Shown here piece after piece: positions 26,559 to 34,402 of a stretch of DNA of 64,000 nt. The stretch spans positions 204,798 through 268,797 of the forward strand of contig NZ_JAHBYD010000002.1 of assembly GCF_019636135.1 (NCBI RefSeq). Reading direction: 5' to 3'. The DNA is from Phenylobacterium sp. Lineage in GTDB: Bacteria > Pseudomonadota > Alphaproteobacteria > Caulobacterales > Caulobacteraceae. The notes beneath the pieces were generated by a model. The model was not told where the DNA came from, searched no databases, and worked only from the letters and a program-made list of their open reading frames with translations. Position 1 is the first letter of the stretch. Each line of letters starts with the position of its first letter. The translations under genes were made by a program, and so were the position numbers.

Positions 26559-28208
26559 ATGGCTACGAAGGCGTCTGATCTTTTCGTTCAATGCCTGGAA
26601 GAAGAGGGCTGCGAATACGTCTTCGGTGTGCCGGGCGAAGAGAACCTCGACTTCCTGGACAGCCTTTCCCGCTCGAAGAAGATCAAGCTGATCCTCACCC
26701 GCCACGAGCAGGGCGCGGGCTTCATGGCCGCGACCTACGGGCGCCATACCGGCAAGGCGGGGGTCTGCGTCGCCACCCTGGGCCCGGGCGCGACCAACTT
26801 CGTCACCGCGGCGGCCTACGCCACGCTGGGCGGCATGCCGATGATGATGCTGACCGGCCAGAAGCCGATCAAGAAGTCGAAGCAGGGCCGCTTCCAGATC
26901 CTCGACGTGGTCGACATGATGAAGCCGATCACCAAGTACACGCACCAGCTTGCGTCGGCCGACAACATCCCGTCGCGCATCCGCGAGGCCTTCCGCCTGG
27001 GCCAGGAGGAAAAGCCGGGCGCGGTGCATATCGAGTTCCCGGAGGACGTGGCCGACGAGCACACCGACTCCACGCCCCTGCCCAGGAGCAACGCGCGCCG
27101 TCCGGTCGCCGACGAGAAGTCGATCCGCGCCGCGGTGAAGCGCATCGAGCAGGCCAGGTCGCCCATCCTGGTCATCGGCGCCGGCGCGAACCGCACCATG
27201 ACCAGCCGGATGCTGACCCAGTTCATCGAGAAGACGGGCATCCCGTTCGTCTCGACCCAGCTCGGCAAGGGCGTCGTGGACGAGCTGAACCCGAAGTTCA
27301 TGGGCTGCGCGGCCCTGTCGGCCGGCGACTTCGTGCACCGGGCGATCGACGCCGCCGACCTGATCGTGAACATCGGCCACGACGTGATCGAGAAGCCGCC
27401 CTTCTTCATGCAGCGCGGCGGCACCGAGGTGATCCACATCAACTTCCGCTCGGCGGAGGTCGATCCGGTCTACTTCCCGCAGTACGAGGTGATCGGCGAC
27501 ATCGGCAACGCCATCTGGCAGATCAAGGAAGACATCCTGCCCCAGGGCTCCTGGGACTTCACCGCCATGCACAGGGCCCGCGCGGCCGAGGTGGAGCACG
27601 CGGCGAAGTACGACAACGACCAGCGCTTCCCGATCTACCCGCAGTACCTCGTCAAGCAGATCCGCGAGGCGATGCCGGACGACGGGATCATCTGCCTCGA
27701 CAACGGCGTCTACAAGATCTGGTTCGCGCGCAACTATCCGGCGCGGCGGCCCAACACCGTGCTGCTGGACAATGCGCTCGCCACCATGGGCGCGGGCCTG
27801 CCGTCGGCGATGGCCAGCTCGATGGTCTATCCGGACCGCAAGGTCATGGCGATCTGCGGCGACGGCGGCTTCATGATGAACAGCCAGGAACTGGAGACCG
27901 CGGTCCGCCTGAAGCTGAACATCACGGTGCTGATCCTGAACGACAACAGCTACGGCATGATCCGCTGGAAGCAGGCGAACATGGGCTTCAAGGACTGGGG
28001 CCTGACGTACGGCAACCCCGACTTCGTGAAGTACGCCGAAAGCTATGGCGCCAAGGGCTTCCGGATCGACTCGGCCGCCTCGCTGCCGAAGGTGCTGCGC
28101 GGGTGCCTGGACACGCCCGGGGTCAACCTGATCGACTGCCCGGTCGACTACTCCGACAACGACCCGATCCTGAACAAGCAGATCAAGGAACTGAGCGCGG
28201 CCCTCTGA
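26559..28208 (+). CDS. Acetolactate synthase-like ThDP-dependent enzyme (large subunit type)
   Basis: The 549-residue ThDP enzyme has the catalytic Glu in LTRHEQGAGFMA, a ThDP-Mg motif starting GDGGFMMNSQELETA and ending LNDNSYGM, and the central FAD/ADP-like domain of acetohydroxyacid synthases (VIGAGANR). It would condense pyruvate to acetolactate or act on a related 2-oxoacid. No small regulatory subunit gene is adjacent, so a role in branched-chain synthesis is not implied. It is followed 38 nt later by an aldehyde dehydrogenase. Start at ATG 26559, with GTGGGGG upstream. Confidence 0.88.
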   Translation: MATKASDLFVQCLEEEGCEYVFGVPGEENLDFLDSLSRSKKIKLILTRHEQGAGFMAATYGRHTGKAGVCVATLGPGATNFVTAAAYATLGGMPMMMLTGQKPIKKSKQGRFQILDVVDMMKPITKYTHQLASADNIPSRIREAFRLGQEEKPGAVHIEFPEDVADEHTDSTPLPRSNARRPVADEKSIRAAVKRIEQARSPILVIGAGANRTMTSRMLTQFIEKTGIPFVSTQLGKGVVDELNPKFMGCAALSAGDFVHRAIDAADLIVNIGHDVIEKPPFFMQRGGTEVIHINFRSAEVDPVYFPQYEVIGDIGNAIWQIKEDILPQGSWDFTAMHRARAAEVEHAAKYDNDQRFPIYPQYLVKQIREAMPDDGIICLDNGVYKIWFARNYPARRPNTVLLDNALATMGAGLPSAMASSMVYPDRKVMAICGDGGFMMNSQELETAVRLKLNITVLILNDNSYGMIRWKQANMGFKDWGLTYGNPDFVKYAESYGAKGFRIDSAASLPKVLRGCLDTPGVNLIDCPVDYSDNDPILNKQIKELSAAL

Positions 28209-28246
28209 AGCGCCCCCAAAGGACTTGCACGGGACGGACACGGACA

Positions 28247-29680
28247 ATGGTCGCGCTCAGAGACTCCTACCCCCTGTACCTCGCCAACGAGGCCCAGACG
28301 CCGAACCTCGATCTCGAGGTGACGGACAAGTACACGGGTAAGGTCGCCACGCGCGTCGCCCTGGCGAACGCCGCCATCATCGACGCCGGCATCGCCGCGA
28401 CGGTGGAGGCCGCCGAGCCCATGGCCCGGATGCCCGCCTACGAGCGCCAGGCGGTGCTGCAGCACTGCGTCGACCGCTTCCAGGAGCGGTTCGACGAACT
28501 CAGCGACGCGCTCTGCATCGAGGCCGGCAAGCCGATCCGCGACGCCCGCGGCGAGGTCTCCCGCCTGATCGACACCTTCCGCATCGCCGCGGAGGAGTCG
28601 GTGCGCATGACCGGCGAGGTCCAGCCGCTGGACATCAGCCCCCGCGCCAAGGGCTACCAGGGCATGTGGAAGCGCGTGCCGATCGGCCCGTGCTCGTTCA
28701 TCAGCCCCTTCAACTTCCCGCTGAACCTGGCGGCCCACAAGATCGCGCCCGCGATCGCGGTCGGCTGCCCGTTCGTGATGAAGCCCGCCTCGCGCACGCC
28801 GCTGGGCGCCATCATCATCGGCGAGGTGCTGGCCGAGACGAACCTGCCCAAGGGCGCGTTCTCGATCCTGCCGGCCCAGCGCGACGGCGCCGACCTCTTC
28901 ACCACCGACGAGCGGCTGAAGCTGCTGTCGTTCACCGGCTCGCCCGGCGTCGGCTGGGACCTGAAGGCCAGGGCCGGCAAGAAGAAGGTGGTGCTGGAGC
29001 TGGGCGGCAACGCCGCGGTCATCGTCGACGCCGACACCGACCTCGACGACGCGGTCGAGCGGATCATCTTCGGCGCCTTCTACCAGTCGGGCCAGAGCTG
29101 CATCGGCGTGCAGCGGATCATCATCCACGCCGACATCTACGACACGCTGCGCGACCGGCTGGTGGCCAGGACCAGGACCCTGATCGCCGGCGACCCGCAC
29201 AAGGAAGAGACCTTCGTCGGCCCGATGATCGACGTGAAGGAGGCTGCGCGCCTCGATAGCTGGATCCAGGCCGCCGTGGCCGACGGCGCCAGGCTGCTCT
29301 GCGGCGGCAGGCGCGACGGCGCCATGCTGGAGGCCACCCTGCTGGAGGGCGTCGGCCGCAAGGCTGCGCTGTACGCGGAAGAGGCGTTTGGGCCTGTGGC
29401 GATCCTTTCGAAGTTCACCGACTTCAAGGACGCCCTTGCCGAAGTGAACGACTCCAAGTTCGGCTTGCAGACGGGCGTGTTCACCCGCGACCTCTACAAG
29501 ATGCTCGAGGCGTGGGACCATCTGGACGTGGGCGGCGTGGTCATCGGCGACGTCCCGAGCTATCGCGTGGACAACATGCCGTACGGCGGCGTGAAGGACT
29601 CGGGGCTCGGCCGCGAAGGCGTCAGGTTTGCGATGGAGGACATGACGGAAATTCGCAATTTGGTCATCCGTCGTCGGTGA
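28247..29680 (+). CDS. NAD(P)-dependent aldehyde dehydrogenase
   Basis: The 477-residue ALDH superfamily enzyme has the substrate-channel motif FISPFNFPLNL, the cofactor loop FTGSPGVGWDLKA, the general base Glu in LELGGNAAV and the nucleophile Cys in QSGQSCIGVQR. The C-terminal EEAFGPVA and DSGLGREGVRFAMEDMTE are typical of the lactaldehyde/succinate-semialdehyde/non-phosphorylating GAPDH branch. Its substrate is unknown. Pairing with an acetolactate-synthase-like gene suggests a 2-oxoacid-to-aldehyde-to-acid route (inference). The ATG at 28247 is chosen; the long open frame before it is a shadow of the upstream gene. Confidence 0.9.
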   Translation: MVALRDSYPLYLANEAQTPNLDLEVTDKYTGKVATRVALANAAIIDAGIAATVEAAEPMARMPAYERQAVLQHCVDRFQERFDELSDALCIEAGKPIRDARGEVSRLIDTFRIAAEESVRMTGEVQPLDISPRAKGYQGMWKRVPIGPCSFISPFNFPLNLAAHKIAPAIAVGCPFVMKPASRTPLGAIIIGEVLAETNLPKGAFSILPAQRDGADLFTTDERLKLLSFTGSPGVGWDLKARAGKKKVVLELGGNAAVIVDADTDLDDAVERIIFGAFYQSGQSCIGVQRIIIHADIYDTLRDRLVARTRTLIAGDPHKEETFVGPMIDVKEAARLDSWIQAAVADGARLLCGGRRDGAMLEATLLEGVGRKAALYAEEAFGPVAILSKFTDFKDALAEVNDSKFGLQTGVFTRDLYKMLEAWDHLDVGGVVIGDVPSYRVDNMPYGGVKDSGLGREGVRFAMEDMTEIRNLVIRRR

Positions 29681-29733
29681 CCCTGCGTATCTGATTTCGG
29701 GACAGTGTATGCGCTGCTTGGGGAGGCGGCTTC

Positions 29734-30567
29734 GTGTTGACGGTAGCGCAGATCACCGATCTGCATGTCACCACCGAGAAGGATCCGCTTAACCAAAAGC
29801 GGAACGAGGATCGTCTGCGCCAGACGATGAAGACGATTCATGCCTTGCGCCCGCGCCCGGTGGCCATCATCGCCAGCGGCGACCTCGTCGATCGGGGCGA
29901 GATCGAAGAGTACTACGAGCTCAAGCGCCTGATGGATGAGAGCGAGATCCCCATCTACTACGCGCTCGGGAACCACGACGGCCGCGAGGCCTTCCTGCAG
30001 GTGTTCTCAGGCCCCGGCGCCCAGACCGACGAGAACGGCTTCGTGCAGTACGCCGTCGATTTCGGCGCGTTCCGCATGGTGGTCATGGACACGCTCGAAG
30101 GCCCGAACCACGGCGAATACGACGAGAAGCGCGCGGCCTGGCTCGCCAGGACCCTGGACGAGGCGCCCGACCAGCCCACGGCGATCATCCTGCACCACCC
30201 GCCCATCCCCAGCGGCATCCGCTGGATGGACCCCGATCCGAAGTCGCCGTGGATCGTGCGCCTGGAGGGCGTGCTGAGGGGCCGCGACCAGATCCAGGTC
30301 ATGATGTGCGGCCACATCCACCGGGCGTTCAACGGCCTGTTCGCCGGCCACATGGTGGCCTCGGCGCCCGCCACCTCGATCCAGCTCACCCTCGACCTCA
30401 CCGAGGTCGACATGCACGTGCCCGACGGCCGCGAGATCCTGGTGGAGGAGCCGCCGGGCTTCCAGCTCCTGATGGCGCACGACGGCCACCTCACGACCCA
30501 TTGCTGCCTCGCCGGCGACTTCACGCCCGCGGTGACCTACAACTTCCCCTTCCGGAAGCTCGCCTAG
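29734..30567 (+). CDS. CpdA-like class III cyclic nucleotide phosphodiesterase
   Basis: The 277-residue calcineurin-like phosphoesterase has metal ligands in TDLHVT, SGDLVDRG, ALGNHDGREAF, LHHPP and CGHIHRAF, matching CpdA-type 3',5'-cAMP phosphodiesterases. A GTG start at 29734 has GGGGAGG about 9 nt upstream. The stop lies 3 nt before a nucleotide cyclase gene, which strongly supports a cyclic-nucleotide role over other phosphoesterase activities. Confidence 0.85.
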   Translation: MLTVAQITDLHVTTEKDPLNQKRNEDRLRQTMKTIHALRPRPVAIIASGDLVDRGEIEEYYELKRLMDESEIPIYYALGNHDGREAFLQVFSGPGAQTDENGFVQYAVDFGAFRMVVMDTLEGPNHGEYDEKRAAWLARTLDEAPDQPTAIILHHPPIPSGIRWMDPDPKSPWIVRLEGVLRGRDQIQVMMCGHIHRAFNGLFAGHMVASAPATSIQLTLDLTEVDMHVPDGREILVEEPPGFQLLMAHDGHLTTHCCLAGDFTPAVTYNFPFRKLA

Positions 30568-30570
30568 CCT

Positions 30571-32430
30571 ATGCGGAGCACGGTCAAGCGCGGCGGTCCG
30601 ATGGGATGGTTGCTCGCGCGGCTCGATCAGGTGCGTGCGACGGGCGGCAAGGGCCTGGCCGACGCGCTGGTGCTGGTGGGCGTCACCATCGTCGCCGCGG
30701 TCGCCGCGTTGCTGCTCAACAACACCACGCCGATCCGGTTCGTCGAGAACCTCACCTACGATATCCGCATGGCCACCGGCGTGCCGCCGGCCCAGCCCAG
30801 GACGTTCGCGATCATCAAGGTCGACGACATGGCGCTGGAGGCGATGCGCAACTCCACGCCGTGCCGCTGCCTCGCCCCCATCGACAAGCTGTGGCTGGCC
30901 GACGTGCTGGTCGCGCTCGACAAGAAGGGCGTGAAGGCGATCGGCGTCGACTACCTGCTCGACACCTGGGCCTCGGACGAGGAGTTCAAGGCCTTCCAGG
31001 ACCGCATCAAGGACGTGAAGGCGCCGATCGTGGCGGTGGTCGACCCGGCGATGACGCCGGGCGTCGACTTCCCGGTCGACCCGAAGATCCACTACTCCGA
31101 CGCCCGCGCCCTGATCGTCTCGGACTACGACGGCGTGGTCCGGCGCTACGATCCGAGGCCCGGGAAGACCCTGGCGCTGGCCACCGAGGTCGGCGTGCAG
31201 GCCGTGGGCCTGAAGCCGCCGACCAAGCCCTTCGACATCCGCTATCGCGCGCCCGATCCCGACGTGGAGGGCGAGAACGCCGGGGCGATCGCCCCCTCCT
31301 ACTCCGCCGGCCTCGTGGACTTCGTCCCGGCCGAGCAACTGAAGGACAAGATCGTCTTCATCGGTCGCACGACGCGGTCGGCCAGCGCCGACGCCGACAC
31401 GCCGGTCGAGGACATGCATACCACGCCGCTCCGGTTCCTGAACGGCCACTACCGCGGCACGCCGGGCGTCGAAGTCCACGTACATGCGCTGTCGCAGATG
31501 ATGGCGCGCGACATGGTGACGATCCCGGCCGCGTTCTGGACGGCGATCATCGCGCTGATCTCGGCCTTCTTCGGCGCGCTCATCGGCCGCTCGACCCAGA
31601 GCTGGTGGATATCGGTCGGCATTGTCCTGGTGGGCGTGGCCGCGGGTGCGGCGGGCGCCTGGGCGCTCTACAAGTTCAACGCCGTCATGGTGCCGATCAC
31701 GGCGCCGGCCATCTCCTTCGCGTTCGGCTTCTTCATCCTGTCGCGGCTCTCGGCGGCCGAGTTGCAGAACCAGCGGGCGTTCTATTCCTCGACGCTCGAG
31801 CGCTACCTCGCCCCGCAGGTCATCGACCGCATGGTCGGCGGCCAGGAGCAGGTGAAGATCGGCGCCGAGGAGCGCGAGATCACCGTGATGATCTCGGACC
31901 TGGAGAACTTCTCGAACCTGGTGGCCAGCCTGCCGCTGGAGACGTTCGAGGGCGTGATCAACGAGTACTTCGACGGGGTGATCGACATCCTGTGGAAGCA
32001 CGAGGCGATGATCGACAAGATGACCGGCGACGGCATCATCGCGATCTTCGGCGCCCCCGTCCCCTCCGACGACCACGCCGACCGGGCCATCGCCTGCTGC
32101 CGCGAGATCGACACCTACGCGCTCGCGATCCGCGAGAAGATGATCGAGCGCGGGATCAAGTTCGGCTACACGCGCATGGGCGTCTCCAGCGGCATCGGCC
32201 TGGTGGGCAACTTCGGCGGCGAGCGCCGGTTCAACTACACGGCCTATGGCGAGGTGGTGGTGATCGCCGCGCGCCTGGAGGCGGCCAACAAGACCTTCGG
32301 CACGCGCATCCTCTTCTCGGGCGACACCCTGAAGCTCGCCCGGATCGACGTCCCCATCGAGGCCGTGGGCGAGATCGACCTCAAGGGCGTCCCGGTGCCG
32401 ATCCCGGCCTACACGACGCCCACGACCTAG
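30571..32430 (+). CDS. CHASE2-domain adenylate/guanylate cyclase
   Basis: The 619-residue membrane protein has an N-terminal helix (about 32-50), an extracytoplasmic CHASE2 sensor (about 52-320), two or three helices (about 325-400) and a class III cyclase domain (about 430-610). Metal-binding Asp residues are in ISDLENFS and TGDGIIAIFG, the purine-contacting Lys in MIDKMTGD, and the transition-state Arg in IAARLEA. The Asn usually found four residues before that Arg is Val (YGEVVVIAARLE), so activity may be altered. The start may be ATG 30571 or 30601. It is paired with the phosphodiesterase. Confidence 0.9.
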   Translation: MRSTVKRGGPMGWLLARLDQVRATGGKGLADALVLVGVTIVAAVAALLLNNTTPIRFVENLTYDIRMATGVPPAQPRTFAIIKVDDMALEAMRNSTPCRCLAPIDKLWLADVLVALDKKGVKAIGVDYLLDTWASDEEFKAFQDRIKDVKAPIVAVVDPAMTPGVDFPVDPKIHYSDARALIVSDYDGVVRRYDPRPGKTLALATEVGVQAVGLKPPTKPFDIRYRAPDPDVEGENAGAIAPSYSAGLVDFVPAEQLKDKIVFIGRTTRSASADADTPVEDMHTTPLRFLNGHYRGTPGVEVHVHALSQMMARDMVTIPAAFWTAIIALISAFFGALIGRSTQSWWISVGIVLVGVAAGAAGAWALYKFNAVMVPITAPAISFAFGFFILSRLSAAELQNQRAFYSSTLERYLAPQVIDRMVGGQEQVKIGAEEREITVMISDLENFSNLVASLPLETFEGVINEYFDGVIDILWKHEAMIDKMTGDGIIAIFGAPVPSDDHADRAIACCREIDTYALAIREKMIERGIKFGYTRMGVSSGIGLVGNFGGERRFNYTAYGEVVVIAARLEAANKTFGTRILFSGDTLKLARIDVPIEAVGEIDLKGVPVPIPAYTTPTT

Positions 32431-32624
32431 CTGCGCCCCCCTGTTTCCGAGCCTTGCCGGCGCATAACCGATCGGCATGTGACTCGCGCTCGGAGGCATT
32501 TGTAGCCGGTCGCGCGGCGGGACAAACTGACTGGCATGCGTCGTGGGTCCTGGGGAGACCGGTCACCGTCCCCGGGGCGCGACGCGTCGCCATCTGGGCT
32601 GCTTCCTCCCCGCCCAGGGTCCTC

Positions 32625-32657
32625 GCTGGAGCGGGTGGAGCCCGCTCCAGCTTCTTT
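32625..32657 (+). terminator. Terminator-like hairpin downstream of the cyclase
   Basis: An 11-bp perfect stem (GCTGGAGCGGG, loop TGGAG, complement at 32641-32651) is followed by TTCTTT on the plus strand. It is about 200 nt after the cyclase stop and 60 nt before the sulfatase start. The rest of 32431-32718 shows no gene. Confidence 0.65.
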
Positions 32658-32718
32658 CGGGCGCTTTCGCTCGCCACCTGAGCGCCGACTTGGCGCGTCG
32701 CTTCGCCAGGAGTTCCAG

Positions 32719-34173
32719 ATGCGATCCTGTTCCCGCCCGACCTCCCGGGCCTCGATGGCCGCCGCCGCCACACTCGGCGCGCTGAGCGTCATGTCCGCGC
32801 CGGCGCAGGCCGCCGCGCCGTCGGCGCGGCCCAACGTCGTCGTCATCGTGGCTGACGACCTCGGCTACAACGACCTGTCGTCGTACGGCTCCAAGTACCC
32901 GACACCCAACATCGACCGCCTCGCGAAGGACGGGGTCCGCTTCACCCAGGGCTACGTGACAGCCGCGCTGTGCAGCCCGTCCCGGGCGGGGATGCTGACC
33001 GGGCGATACCAGCAGCGCTTCGGGCACGAGTACCAGTTGTATACGCCGCTCAACAACAGGAGGGACGGCATCGACCCGGGCCAGCCGACCCTGGCGCGGA
33101 GCCTGCACGACGCCGGCTACCGGACCGCCCTCTACGGCAAGTGGCACCTGGGCATGGCGCCCGAGCGTCACCCGCTGAAGATGGGCTTCGACGAGTTCTT
33201 CGGTGTCTCAGGCGGCCAGACGCCGTACATCGCCGCCGACCGCCCGGATGTGGTCTCGAGCCCGCCCGCCGATCAGGCCCCCGGGCAGTATCAGCGCAAC
33301 GAGTCGTCGAGCTTCCAGGAGGCCGGTCAGCCGGTCGACCTGCAGGACTATGCGACGACAGCCTTCACCGACCACGCGCTCAGCTTCATCGACAAGAACA
33401 AGGACCGGCCCTTCTTCCTGATGATGACCTACACGGCGCCGCACGTCCCGCTGCAGGCGACGAAGGCGCAGCTCGCCAAGCTGGCCGCGATCGAGGATCC
33501 GGAAATGCGGCTCTACCGGACCGTGATCAACGAACTCGACATCGGCGTCGGCCAGATCCGCGAGCGCCTGGCGAAGAACGGCCTGACCGACAACACCATC
33601 GTCGTCTTCATCAGCGACAACGGCTGCCCCGACTACGTGAAGCAGGTCTGCTCGAACGACCCGCTGAACGCCTGGAAGCGCTACCTGACCGAGGGCGGCG
33701 TGCGCGTGCCGTACATGATGTCGTGGCCCGCCAAGGTGAAAGGCGGCCGCACATACGACGGCGTCGTCAGCAGCCTGGACATCTTCCCCACCGTGGCCGC
33801 CGCCGCGGGCGCGAAGGGCGACGACAGGCAACCGACCGACGGCCGCGATCTGCTGCCCTACCTCCAGGGCAAGGCGAAGGGCGCGCCGCACGACCGTCTG
33901 TACTGGCGCTCGCTGCCCTCGTACGCGATCCGCGACGGCGACTGGAAGCTGATCGTCAACGCCAGTCCCAAGGGCGAGACGGTGACGATGCTGTTCGACC
34001 TCGCGAAGGATCGCGCCGAGAAGCATGACCTCGCGCCGCAGAACCCCGAGATCGTCGCCCGTCTGAACCGCGAGTGGAAGGCCTGGAGCGACACGCTCGC
34101 GGCGCCCCGCTGGCCCACCGCGCGCGAGTTCGACGTCGAGATCAACGGCGTACCCGTGCGAACCACCAACTGA
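32719..34173 (+). CDS. Periplasmic sulfatase (type I, formylglycine-dependent)
   Basis: The 484-residue alkaline-phosphatase-superfamily sulfatase has a signal peptide (cut after A-Q-A-A), the N-terminal metal site VVVIVADDLGYND and the formylglycine motif C-x-P-S-R at Cys 85 (LCSPSRAGMLTGR). Further motifs are GKWHLG, the second metal site FISDNG, and a C-terminal subdomain with the DWKLIVN strand. Substrate (aryl, polysaccharide or steroid sulfate) cannot be deduced. ATG 32719 has AGGAG 6 nt upstream. It is a single gene with no sulfate or glycan genes nearby; the activating enzyme is not in the window. Confidence 0.93.
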   Translation: MRSCSRPTSRASMAAAATLGALSVMSAPAQAAAPSARPNVVVIVADDLGYNDLSSYGSKYPTPNIDRLAKDGVRFTQGYVTAALCSPSRAGMLTGRYQQRFGHEYQLYTPLNNRRDGIDPGQPTLARSLHDAGYRTALYGKWHLGMAPERHPLKMGFDEFFGVSGGQTPYIAADRPDVVSSPPADQAPGQYQRNESSSFQEAGQPVDLQDYATTAFTDHALSFIDKNKDRPFFLMMTYTAPHVPLQATKAQLAKLAAIEDPEMRLYRTVINELDIGVGQIRERLAKNGLTDNTIVVFISDNGCPDYVKQVCSNDPLNAWKRYLTEGGVRVPYMMSWPAKVKGGRTYDGVVSSLDIFPTVAAAAGAKGDDRQPTDGRDLLPYLQGKAKGAPHDRLYWRSLPSYAIRDGDWKLIVNASPKGETVTMLFDLAKDRAEKHDLAPQNPEIVARLNREWKAWSDTLAAPRWPTAREFDVEINGVPVRTTN

Positions 34174-34270
34174 GGCGATCGGACCCAGCAAGGCGCGACG
34201 AGCGCCCGACCCAAGGGTCCGCGCTCAATTGAAGATGCGATAAAGCAGCATTAATTCAATGATATAGACC

Positions 34271-34326
34271 GTCATCCCGGCCGCAGCGCAGCGGAGAGCC
34301 GAATACGGCCCTCCGGCCGGGATGAC
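34271..34326. repeat. Extragenic inverted repeat (GTCATCCCGGCC family)
   Basis: GTCATCCCGGCC (34271-34282) and GGCCGGGATGAC (34315-34326) are perfect 12-bp inverted arms around a 32-bp loop. The element resembles the dispersed GTCATCCC palindromes common in alphaproteobacteria and shares the GTCATCCC core with the repeat at 1735-1867. It lies in the 229-bp gap between convergent sulfatase and decaheme genes. The neighbouring 34225-34265 is unusually AT-rich for the window. No gene is seen here. Confidence 0.7.
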
Positions 34327-34402
34327 GATGGTGTTTCGGGCCAACTCCATTGAGTCAGACCCTGGAGCGGGTTGCGATCCCACTTCCCGGAACGCGCTCC
34401 AA

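Noticed and set aside
30007..32499. An 830-codon minus-strand open frame opposite the phosphodiesterase and cyclase
   Set aside because: The plus strand holds complete catalytic motifs of both enzymes; the antisense translation matches nothing.
34174..34402. AT-rich interval after the sulfatase as an attachment site or island edge
   Set aside because: No tRNA, integrase or direct repeat was found; only a dispersed palindrome is present.
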